A stretch of 17,815 nt of DNA from an uncultured Clostridia bacterium (GTDB lineage Bacteria; Bacillota; Clostridia; Christensenellales; Borkfalkiaceae). The stretch covers positions 1 to 17,815 of the forward strand of contig CANREU010000014.1 of NCBI GenBank assembly GCA_947629725.1, read 5' to 3'. The notes below the pieces were generated by a model, which had not been told where the DNA came from, ran no database searches, and saw only the letters and a program-made list of their open reading frames with translations. The first letter of the stretch is position 1. Every line of letters starts with the position of its first letter. Below, in pieces: positions 7,204 through 13,582 of this stretch. Made by a program: the position numbers and the translations under genes.

Positions 7204-8267
7204 ACGTCGAGTTCCCTCCCTTCAAGCGCTTTGAGCCCGTAGACAATGATCCTGTTCTTCTCTTCCTCGGGCAGATCGCTGCCGCGCACCTGCCGCACGA
7301 ATTCCCCGCGGATGGAGCGGTCGTTGTCGTAGGCGCTGAGGTCGAGCCGCTTCTCCGTTTTGTCCTTCACGTCGGCGAAACCGCAGTCGTCCTTCAGATA
7401 TTGCTTTACGTCCGCCGCGAAGTTCTCCGTCTCATAATCCGTCTCCCCCACGAGGTTGATTCTGTAGAGATCGTTTTTGTTGAGCTTGACCTGCTGCTTT
7501 ACGCAGAGGTAGGCGTCGTGGGCGGTCTTTGCGGAGGAAATGTCCGCGTCCGCCTCCACGACCGTGCGCGCCGCGAAGGGGACAAAGGTGCGGGAGACCG
7601 TCTCCCCCGACGTATCGAGGAGGAGAAAGCCGTGCTCGCCCGCCTCGTCGAACCCCCTGCCCTCGAGACAGCCGCAATAGGCATACTCGCCGCGGTCGTC
7701 GATCTTCCCCTCCGAGCGCTTGTGGATGTGCCCGAGGGCGAGATAGTCGATGTTCTTCCCGCGGAGACGCTTCAAGTCTATGCCGTCCTTGCCCGCCGTG
7801 CCGACCTGCCCGTGCAGAACGACGATGTTCTTCCCCTCTTTGGGGAGGTTGAGGGAGGAATAGACGGAGGCCGCGTTCTCGGCGGAGAGCTCCACCCCCG
7901 CGATATGCACCGTCTCCCCCCCGTCGGCGTAATCGTACACCGTCCATTCTTCCGAAAAGGTCTTAAGGTTCGGGAGGGGCTCCCCCGTGTAGGCGGATGC
8001 GGAGTCGTGATTGCCGCGCAGGTACAGAAAGTCCACCTGCGGCGCGCTCTTTACGATGCTGTAGAAATCGTCCTTGTCCTTTTTGAAGGGCGCGTCCGAA
8101 TCGAACACGTCCCCCGCGAGGATGACGGCGCGCACATTTTCCCGCGCATAGTCCACGAGCCGCTTGAAGGTGTCGCGGAGTTCCGCTTTGCGCTTGTCGG
8201 CGATCTCCTTCGGGAATTTGTTCATGGCGGAGCCGAGATGGATGTCCGCCGTGTGAATGAATTTCAC
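7200..8267 (-). CDS. yhaO: SbcD/Mre11-like DNA repair exonuclease (YhaO-type)
   Basis: 355-residue calcineurin-like metallophosphoesterase. All metal-site motifs are visible: DIH (D8, H10), GDVFD (D53), GNHD (N86, H87), HGQ (H152) and GHIH (H180, H182). The family's capping segment follows (YCGCLEGRGFDEAGEHGF, ~198-214), then a C-terminal helical region. The start is the GTG at 8267: the family N-terminus MKFIHTADIHLG begins exactly there, and GGGGAGG lies 5 bases upstream. The frame stays open far upstream, to 9860, but that extension only mirrors pheS and is not real. It is the first gene of a two-gene operon with the SbcC-like ATPase and is driven by the promoter at 8295-8323. The expected activity is Mn2+-dependent DNA end cleavage; substrate preference is unknown. 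Confidence 0.9.
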   Translation of the reverse strand: MKFIHTADIHLGSAMNKFPKEIADKRKAELRDTFKRLVDYARENVRAVILAGDVFDSDAPFKKDKDDFYSIVKSAPQVDFLYLRGNHDSASAYTGEPLPNLKTFSEEWTVYDYADGGETVHIAGVELSAENAASVYSSLNLPKEGKNIVVLHGQVGTAGKDGIDLKRLRGKNIDYLALGHIHKRSEGKIDDRGEYAYCGCLEGRGFDEAGEHGFLLLDTSGETVSRTFVPFAARTVVEADADISSAKTAHDAYLCVKQQVKLNKNDLYRINLVGETDYETENFAADVKQYLKDDCGFADVKDKTEKRLDLSAYDNDRSIRGEFVRQVRGSDLPEEEKNRIIVYGLKALEGRELDV

Positions 8268-8294
8268 TTTTTCCTCCCCTCTCGTTTTTTGAAA

Positions 8295-8323
8295 ATTATA
8301 CTTCTTCCAAAGGAAAATGTCAA
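8295..8323 (-). promoter_or_regulatory. Consensus sigma-A promoter for yhaO-yhaN
   Basis: On the - strand: TTGACA (8318-8323), exactly 17 bases, TATAAT (8295-8300), identical to the consensus. The start should fall near 8288, leaving a ~20-base leader with the GGGGAGG ribosome site. No operator-like palindrome is evident, so expression may be constitutive. Confidence 0.85.
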
Positions 8324-8394
8324 CCGATCCGCACCCCATCCCGCATTTTCCTCTTTTGTCTTGGGAAGGACGCCTTGTGGGGACAATAAGAGAT

Positions 8395-8460
8395 CCATCC
8401 CCATCCGTCACAGCTATGCCGTGCCACCTTCCCCTTCGGAGAAGGGTAAGGCCTATTCTG
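8395..8460. repeat. Mosaic repeat in the yhaO/pheS divergent gap
   Basis: Bases 8395-8430 (CCATCCCCATCCGTCAC...GTGCCACCTT) match the reverse complement of 10271-10305 nearly exactly. Bases 8431-8460 (CCCCTTCGGAGAAGGGTAAG...) match 10351-10375 in direct orientation. The rest of the ~240-base divergent gap shows no gene. Confidence 0.65.
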
Positions 8461-8562
8461 CGGCGCCCCCGCGGAAGGGTAAGCCTTTCTCGGGGCAGTC
8501 CCTCTGTCTCCCGCAAAGTCCCTGCATTTTCGGGCAGTTTCCGAATAAAAAGCAAAAATCGT

Positions 8563-8591
8563 TTGACAATTGCGCGGACAAGGGCTATAAT
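8563..8591 (+). promoter_or_regulatory. Consensus sigma-A promoter for the pheS T-box transcript
   Basis: TTGACA (8563-8568), 17-base spacer, TATAAT (8586-8591). The start is expected near 8598, giving a ~255-base leader that contains the T-box. Confidence 0.88.
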
Positions 8592-8597
8592 GCAAGG

Positions 8598-8842
8598 AAA
8601 AGGCGATGAAGCGGAAGAGACGGAACGCGCGCTTCCCCCCAGAGAGAAAGGTCCGAGGCTGGAAGATCTTTCGGGAGGCTGTTCCGGTATTCCCCCGCGA
8701 GCCGCTCTTCCGAACAGAACTTTAAGGAGGGCCGTGTCCCGCGTAAAGGGCGAACGAAGGCGCGCATGCTCTGCGCGCGAAAACGGGTGGTACCGCGTAA
8801 ATTTACGCCCCGTTGACGGAAAGTCAACGGGGTTTTGTTTTT
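8598..8842 (+). ncRNA. T-box leader, predicted tRNA-Phe specific
   Basis: The canonical T-box AACGGGTGGTACCGCG lies at 8782-8797, with TGG (8788-8790) to pair with the tRNA acceptor end. The antiterminator can form from AACGGG (8782-8787) with CCCGTT (8809-8814), plus GCGTAAA/TTTACGC next to it. The CCCGTT half is shared with the terminator, as expected for a switch. Stem I is closed by CGGAAGAG (8612-8619) and CTCTTCCG (8705-8712). A UUC Phe codon suitable as specifier is at 8690-8692 (another at 8682-8684); I cannot settle which by hand folding. Uncharged tRNA-Phe would favour read-through into pheS. Confidence 0.92.
8808..8842 (+). terminator. Regulated terminator of the pheS T-box
   Basis: CCCCGTTGAC (8808-8817), GGAAA loop, GTCAACGGGG (8823-8832), then TTTTGTTTTT. 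This is a perfect 10-bp stem. It ends 10 bases before the pheS ATG, so read-through is needed for expression. Confidence 0.93.
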
Positions 8843-8852
8843 CGGAGGATGT

Positions 8853-9869
8853 ATGGAAGAAGATCTGCGGCTCGCCGAAGAGGCGGAAGCGCTTGCGGAA
8901 CAGGCGGAGGACAGCCGGGCGCTCTATGAGGTGAAGATGCAATATTTGGGGCGCACGGGCAAGGTGACGGCGCTCATGAAGCGCATGAAGGATCTGGCGC
9001 AGGAGCTCCGCCCCGCCTTCGGGAAGAAGGTGAACGCCCTCCGCGAGAAGCTCGAGTCCCTCTTCGCGGCGCGCGAGGAAAAACTCAAGGAAAAGGAGCT
9101 CGCCGCCCGCCTCGCGGGGGAGCGGATCGACGTGACCGAGCCCGGGCGTAAACTGCAAAAGGGGGCCCTGCACCCCGTAACGAGGGTGAAAAACGAGCTC
9201 ATCGACGTGTTTGCGGGCATGGGCTTCGAGGTGTTCGAGGGGCCCGAGATCGAGACGGACTACTACAACTTCACCGCTCTCAACACCCCTGCCGACCATC
9301 CCGCCCGCGACATGCAGGATACCTTCTACGTGGCGGACGGCATCCTTCTCCGCACCCAGACGAGCGCGGGGCAGATCCGTCTCATGGAAAAGAAGAAGCC
9401 GCCCATCAAGATGCTCTCCCCGGGGCGGGTGTTCCGCTCGGACGACGACGCCACCCACTCCCCCATGTTCCACCAGATGGAGGGGCTCGTCGTCGACAAG
9501 GGCATCACCCTCTGCGACCTTCAGGGCATGCTCGACGAGTTCGCCCGCAAGGTGTTTGCCGAGACGAGCAAGACCCGTCTCCGTCCCTCCTATTTCCCCT
9601 TTACGGAGCCCTCCGTGGAGGTGGACGTGAGTTGCGCCGCGTGCGGCGGCAAGGGGTGCTCCCTCTGCAAGGGGACGGGGTGGATCGAGGTGCTCGGCGC
9701 GGGCATGGTCAATCGGCGCGTGCTCGAAAACTGCGGCGTGGACCCCGACGTGTATACGGGATTTGCGTTCGGCATGGGGATCGAGCGCATCGCCATGCTG
9801 AAATACGGGATCAACAACATCAAGCTCCTCACCGAAAACGACACACGGTTTTTGGAACAATTCAAGTAA
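8853..9869 (+). CDS. pheS: Phenylalanine--tRNA ligase alpha subunit
   Basis: 338 residues, the usual length. It is the catalytic alpha subunit of the alpha2-beta2 enzyme that charges tRNA-Phe in the cytoplasm. Residues 1-~85 are the charged coiled-coil arm that contacts tRNA. The class II core follows: a motif 1 region with FEGPEIETDYYNFTALNTPA, motif 2 around FRSDDDATHSPMFHQMEG, a Cys-rich insert CAACGGKGCSLCKGTGW, and motif 3 GFAFGMGIERIAMLKYG near the C-terminus. The start is the ATG at 8853, with GGAGG (8844-8848) 4 bases upstream; the frame extends to 8835 but that part lies in the terminator T-run. Expression is controlled by the T-box directly upstream. The partner gene pheT is on the same strand but 556 bases away, which is unusual. 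Confidence 0.97.
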   Translation: MEEDLRLAEEAEALAEQAEDSRALYEVKMQYLGRTGKVTALMKRMKDLAQELRPAFGKKVNALREKLESLFAAREEKLKEKELAARLAGERIDVTEPGRKLQKGALHPVTRVKNELIDVFAGMGFEVFEGPEIETDYYNFTALNTPADHPARDMQDTFYVADGILLRTQTSAGQIRLMEKKKPPIKMLSPGRVFRSDDDATHSPMFHQMEGLVVDKGITLCDLQGMLDEFARKVFAETSKTRLRPSYFPFTEPSVEVDVSCAACGGKGCSLCKGTGWIEVLGAGMVNRRVLENCGVDPDVYTGFAFGMGIERIAMLKYGINNIKLLTENDTRFLEQFK

Positions 9870-9874
9870 AAGGT

Positions 9875-9984
9875 TCGCACAAAATCTTTTGCGCCCGTCC
9901 TCTTGCCTCCCCCCTTATACTTGAGGGGGGAGGGTAGGGTGAGGGGTGGTCGCTTGCAATGAAGGCGCAAAATCTTTTGTGCGA
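9875..9984. repeat. Post-stop inverted-arm element, pheS copy
   Basis: Begins 6 bases after the pheS stop. Arms are TCGCACAAAATCTTTTGCGC (9875-9894, then C) and GGCGCAAAATCTTTTGTGCG (9964-9983, then A). They pair over 19 of 21 positions; only the central TC is unpaired. The interior is the C-run/G-run hairpin unit (9898-9947) that is identical, inverted, to 4487-4536. The outer arm bases are CGCAC/GTGCG here but CGCGG/CCGCG in the copy after pheT. Confidence 0.8.
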
Positions 9985-10128
9985 GGAAAGTTGCTCTTGC
10001 GGGAAACGAACTCGCTCTCCAAATCGCTTGCACGGACAGTAAGCGCGAAGGGTCGCGCAAATTGGGTGCGCTGCCGCAAAAGCGTGGTTTTGCTCCGCGC
10101 AGTATTTATAGCTACGGGCGCGAGGGAC
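9985..10128. other. Unassigned non-repeated spacer in the pheS-pheT gap
   Basis: About 145 bases between repeat units with no ribosome site, no good promoter and no RNA gene that I can recognise. The - strand frame running through it lacks gene features and continues into the repeats on both sides. Confidence 0.5.
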
Positions 10129-10206
10129 CCTCATTCCGAACGGAGCCGTAGGCGGAGTGAGTGAATCTTAAGATACACTCGGCTCCTGCGGAGCCTCGGT
10201 ATGAGG
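10129..10206. repeat. CTCATTCCGA...TCGGTATGAG hairpin repeat, copy 3
   Basis: Outer arms CCTCATTCCGA and TCGGTATGAGG match the central hairpin of the composite repeats at 1627 and 4317. The interior is different and contains GGCTCC/GGAGCC and a GTGAGTGAATCTTAAGATAC stretch. Its last 42 bases (10165-10206) are identical to 12932-12973. Confidence 0.75.
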
Positions 10207-10270
10207 AAGAGGGCCTTGCCGCGGAGGAAGCCTTCCACTCTCGGGGGTGCCGAAGGCGTGCCTTGTGCTG

Positions 10271-10375
10271 AAGGTGGCACGGCTTGCCGTGACGGATGGG
10301 GATGGCGCCCAGTGATCAATAATCCCCACCACCGCCTGCGGCGGAGCCTCCCCTTTGGAAAAGGGTAGGCCCTAT
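10271..10375. repeat. Mosaic repeat before pheT
   Basis: Bases 10271-10305 are the near-exact reverse complement of 8395-8430. Bases 10351-10375 (CCCTTTGGAAAAGGGTAGGC...) match the 8431-8460 unit in direct orientation. A CCGCCTGCGGCGG hairpin lies between them. No promoter for pheT is recognisable in this gap. Confidence 0.65.
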
Positions 10376-10425
10376 TTCCCCTCCGCCGCGGATGAAAAAG
10401 GAAAAAATCAAAGAAGGTAATAGAT

Positions 10426-12822
10426 ATGAAAGTACCGTATTCTTGGCTCAAAGAGTATGTAGACATCGAGGTCTCCGCGGAGGAGCTGCAGGAAAAGCTC
10501 TTCTCCTGCGGGTTTGAGGTGGAGGAGCTCGTCTACCTCGGAAAGGGTGTGGAAAAGGTCGCGGTCGGGAAGATCGTAAAGTGCGAAAAACACCCCGACG
10601 CCGACCGGCTCACCGTGTGCACGGTGGACTGCGGCGAACACGGCATGAAGCAGATCGTCACCGCGGCGACCAACGTGTTTGAAGGCGCCCTCGTCCCCTG
10701 CGCCCTCGACGGCGCGTCCGTCCTTCACGAGGGGGGCGTGCAGAAGATCAAGGCGGGCAAGCTCCGCGGCGTCCTCTCCGAGGGCATGTTCTGCTCGGGG
10801 GAGGAGCTCGGCATTACCGACGACTACTACCCCGGCGCGGAGGTGTACGGCATCCTCATCCTCGACCCCGCGGACGCGCGCCCCGGGGAGGACATCCGCC
10901 CCGTTGTGGGGATCGACGACTACATCTTCGACATCGCGGTGACCGCCAACCGCCCCGACTGCATGAGCGTGCTCGGCATCGCGAGAGAGGTCGCCGCCGT
11001 CCTCAAAAAGCCCCTGCGCTGCCCCGATCTCGCCTACTCCGTCTCCCCCACCGACGTGAAGATCCCCGTCGAGATCAAGGAGCCCAAGCTCTGCCCGCGC
11101 TATGTGGGGCACTACGTGAAGGACGTGAAAATCGCCCCCTCCCCCCTCTGGATGAGGAGGAGGCTCGCCAAACTCGGCATCCGCGGGATCTCCAACATGG
11201 TGGACATCACGAACTACGTCCTCCTCGAGATCGGGCAGCCCATGCACGCGTTCGACCGCAACTTTTTGCACGGGGACAAAATCGTCGTGCGGTGCGCGGA
11301 GGCGGGCGAGAAGATCGTCACCCTTGATGAAAAGGAGTTCTCCCTCTCCCCCGAAAATCTCCTCATCTGCGACGGGGAGCGCCCCGTAGCCCTCGCGGGC
11401 GTGATGGGCGGCCTCAACAGCGAGATAAAAAACGACACCTCCGAAGTGTTCTTCGAGGCGGCGAGCTTCGCGCGGGACAGCGTGAGAAAGACCTCCCGCG
11501 CCCTCGGGCAGCGCTCCGATTCCTCCGCCCGCTTCGAGAAGGGGGTGGACCCCCTCTACACGCCCGAGACGGGCATGGCGCGCGCTTTGCACCTTACGGA
11601 AGAGCTCGGCTGCGGCAAGCCCGCCTCCTACGGCGCGGACGTCCTCTGCGTCTCCGCCGAAAAAAGGAAGGTGACGACCTCCTATTCCGCTCTCGACAGC
11701 GTGCTCGGCATCCACGTCCCCAAAGAGGAAGTGAACGGCATTTTGCGCCGCTTGGAGTTTGAAATTGATGACATGGGGTCGGATTTTACGGCTACGGTGC
11801 CCCCTTACAGGCAGGACATCGAGGGCTGGCCCGACCTCGCGGAGGAGGTCATCCGCATGTACGGCTACGGGCACATCGTCCCCACCTTCCTCGAGAGGGC
11901 GACGGTGACCCACGGCGGGCTCTCCCCCGCGCAGAAGACGGAGCTCCGCTTCAAGGAGACGCTCGCGGGGCAGGGCTATTCGGAGGCGTGCACCTACTCC
12001 TTCTACTCCCCCAAAGACTTCGACCTTCTGCGTCTTCCCGAAGACGCGCCCGAGCGCCGCGCCGTAAAACTGCTCAATCCCATCAGCGAGGACCTCTCGG
12101 TGATGCGCACCCTTCTCCTCCCCTCCATGCTCCAGAACGTCGTGCGGAACGTCCGCCGCGGGAACGAGAGCGGGAGGCTCTTCGAGGTGGCGAACGTGTA
12201 CCTTCCCAAAGAGCTCCCCTTAAAAGAGCTCCCCGAGGAGCGCAAAAAAGTCTCCCTCGCGCTGTGGGGAGAGGGGGACTTCTTCGACCTCAAGGGCGCG
12301 GTCGAGGCGGCCGCCGAGGCGTTCCGTCTCGAGCTCACGTTCGAGAGTGGCGAACTCCCCTATCTCCACCCGGGCGCGACCGCGATCGTAAAACTCGGCG
12401 ACAAGACGGCGGGCTGGATCGGGGAACTCCACCCCTCTCTCGCAAAGGAGCTCGCCCTCGAAAAGAAGGCGTATTTCGCCGAACTCGACTACGCCCTCCT
12501 CTCGGAGGAGTTCCGCGAGGGCACGTATCGCCCCCTGCCCAAATTCCCCGACGTGCAGCGGGACCTCGCCGTCGTCGTAAAGGAGGAGACGTCCTGCGCC
12601 GCCCTCCAAGCCTGCATCCTGCACGCCTGCAAGGCGGTGAAACGGGCGGAACTCTTCGACGTGTACCGCGACGCCCGCCTCGGCGCCGGCAAGAAGAGCA
12701 TGGCGTTCCGCCTCACCTTCTCCGCCCCCGCCGACAAACCCCTCGGCCCCGAGACGACGGACGGGTGGTTCAATAAGATCGTGGGGAATCTCAAACGCGA
12801 ACTCGATGCGGAACTGCGATAA
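10426..12822 (+). CDS. pheT: Phenylalanine--tRNA ligase beta subunit
   Basis: 798 residues, full length for the family. It is the beta subunit, which binds tRNA and edits Tyr-tRNA-Phe. Domains in order: N-terminal MKVPYSWLKEYVDIE, OB-fold tRNA-binding module (~40-150, containing KCEKHPDADRLTVCTVDCG), B3/B4 editing domain (~210-380, NMVDITNYVLLEIGQPMHAF), B5 DNA-binding-like domain (~405-475), inactive synthetase-like core, and C-terminal FDX-ACB anticodon-binding domain (~705-798, PKFPDVQRDLAVVV...). The ATG at 10426 has AAGAAGG 8 bases upstream. The only regulatory signal seen is the T-box before pheS, so cotranscription across the repeat-filled gap is assumed, or a weak unrecognised promoter exists. 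Confidence 0.97.
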   Translation: MKVPYSWLKEYVDIEVSAEELQEKLFSCGFEVEELVYLGKGVEKVAVGKIVKCEKHPDADRLTVCTVDCGEHGMKQIVTAATNVFEGALVPCALDGASVLHEGGVQKIKAGKLRGVLSEGMFCSGEELGITDDYYPGAEVYGILILDPADARPGEDIRPVVGIDDYIFDIAVTANRPDCMSVLGIAREVAAVLKKPLRCPDLAYSVSPTDVKIPVEIKEPKLCPRYVGHYVKDVKIAPSPLWMRRRLAKLGIRGISNMVDITNYVLLEIGQPMHAFDRNFLHGDKIVVRCAEAGEKIVTLDEKEFSLSPENLLICDGERPVALAGVMGGLNSEIKNDTSEVFFEAASFARDSVRKTSRALGQRSDSSARFEKGVDPLYTPETGMARALHLTEELGCGKPASYGADVLCVSAEKRKVTTSYSALDSVLGIHVPKEEVNGILRRLEFEIDDMGSDFTATVPPYRQDIEGWPDLAEEVIRMYGYGHIVPTFLERATVTHGGLSPAQKTELRFKETLAGQGYSEACTYSFYSPKDFDLLRLPEDAPERRAVKLLNPISEDLSVMRTLLLPSMLQNVVRNVRRGNESGRLFEVANVYLPKELPLKELPEERKKVSLALWGEGDFFDLKGAVEAAAEAFRLELTFESGELPYLHPGATAIVKLGDKTAGWIGELHPSLAKELALEKKAYFAELDYALLSEEFREGTYRPLPKFPDVQRDLAVVVKEETSCAALQACILHACKAVKRAELFDVYRDARLGAGKKSMAFRLTFSAPADKPLGPETTDGWFNKIVGNLKRELDAELR

Positions 12823-12829
12823 ACTATTT

Positions 12830-12928
12830 CGCGGAAAATCTTTTGCGCCTCATGCCCTCCCCCTGCGTCAGGGGGAGGGGTAGGGGTGAGGGTCCGCCCC
12901 TATCGTTTTGCGCAAAATCTTTTCCGCG
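12830..12928. repeat. Post-stop inverted-arm element, pheT copy
   Basis: Begins 8 bases after the pheT stop. Arms CGCGGAAAATCTTTTGCGC (12830-12848) and GCGCAAAATCTTTTCCGCG (12910-12928) pair over 17 of 19 positions, again with only the central TC unpaired. Inside is an 11-bp stem CCCTCCCCCTG/CAGGGGGAGGG with a CGT loop. The core AAAATCTTTTGCGC is shared with the pheS copy; the outer bases of both arms changed together. Confidence 0.8.
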
Positions 12929-12931
12929 TGG

Positions 12932-12973
12932 ATCTTAAGATACACTCGGCTCCTGCGGAGCCTCGGTATGAGG
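12932..12973. repeat. 42-bp half copy of the 10129-10206 repeat
   Basis: Identical over 42 bases to 10165-10206 (starts ATCTTAAGATACACTCGGCT), but the left half of the hairpin is absent. The truncation point lies 4 bases after the right arm of the post-stop element, as if that element or a deletion cut into the repeat. Confidence 0.75.
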
Positions 12974-13144
12974 GGGTGGAGGCTCCCGCCCTTCCGGCCA
13001 CGTCATCCCGAGCCGCCGCACCACCCGCATTTGCGGGCGGTGCGGCGTGTCGAGGGATCTCCTTGTGAAAGAGCGAGATTCCTCACGTCCGTTCGGAATG
13101 ACGCAGTAGGTCGGGTTCGGAATGACGTAGTACTCGTTTGGAAT

Positions 13145-13180
13145 AACGAAGAAGAGAGGCGCACGCCTCTCTTCTTCGTT
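13145..13180. repeat. Perfect 17-bp inverted repeat with 2-base centre
   Basis: AACGAAGAAGAGAGGCG (13145-13161), CA, then its exact reverse complement (13164-13180), followed by one more T. A very stable hairpin in either strand's RNA. Only three Ts follow the C-G pairs, so termination would be weak at best. It lies between pheT and the kinase gene. Confidence 0.8.
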
Positions 13181-13288
13181 TGCCCTCGCCCTCCTTCGGG
13201 GGGCGAGGGGCAGGGGTGCGGGGAGCAGCTCTCCATAGGAGGGGGTAGGGGCGCCCTCATATTGCGCACGACACCCCCTCAGTCACTT

Positions 13289-13365
13289 CGTGACAGCTCC
13301 CCCTCAAGGGGGCGCCAAGAAGCGGGACGGGCCGTGACAGCTCCCCCTCAAGGGGGCGCCAAGAA
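13289..13365 (+). repeat. 33-bp direct repeat pair
   Basis: The same 33 bases (CGTGACAGCTCCCCCTCAAG, then GGGGCGCCAAGAA) occur at 13289-13321 and 13333-13365. An inverted, diverged copy is at 1500-1531. Upstream AGTCACTTCGTGACAG forms a small hairpin with the first copy. The adjacent 13383-13425 unit (TCTTCCCTCGTTTGAGGGGG) is an inverted copy of the one near 1380-1412. Confidence 0.8.
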
Positions 13366-13494
13366 AAGGACGTGCGTTTTCACCTCTTCCCTCGTTTGAG
13401 GGGGAGGGTAGGGTGCGGGAAGTTGTCGCTTTGAAAAGGGACGGAGAGAATGGGAAAATTGCGGGGCATATGCGGAAAAACCGCGCCGTTTGGG

Positions 13495-13523
13495 TTGCAA
13501 TTTTTCTCTATGTATGTTAAAAT
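13495..13523 (+). promoter_or_regulatory. Promoter for the kinase-lipoprotein operon
   Basis: TTGCAA (13495-13500), 17-base spacer, TAAAAT (13518-13523): four of six consensus bases at -35 and five of six at -10. The expected start near 13530 gives a ~50-base leader containing CTTCGC/GCGAAG just before the ribosome site. Confidence 0.65.
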
Positions 13524-13582
13524 AGCTTTGCGTACCGTATTATACGCGTCCTTCGCCCGCGCGCGAAGAAAGGGGAACGCAA

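Noticed and set aside
8268..9860. Upstream extension of the nuclease frame (to an 886-residue protein)
   Set aside because: It is the reverse complement of pheS and its leader. The family N-terminus, the GGGGAGG site and the promoter all place the start at 8267.
9985..10128. tRNA or small RNA gene in the pheS-pheT gap
   Set aside because: No cloverleaf with TTCGANNC in the right place could be formed and no promoter was found.
10408..11913. 501-codon - strand frame over pheT
   Set aside because: Shadow of pheT; low-complexity His/Asp/Gly/Val composition typical of an antisense frame.
13289..13365. Possible CRISPR array from the 33-bp repeat
   Set aside because: Two copies with an 11-base gap is too short for a spacer, and a third diverged copy lies elsewhere.
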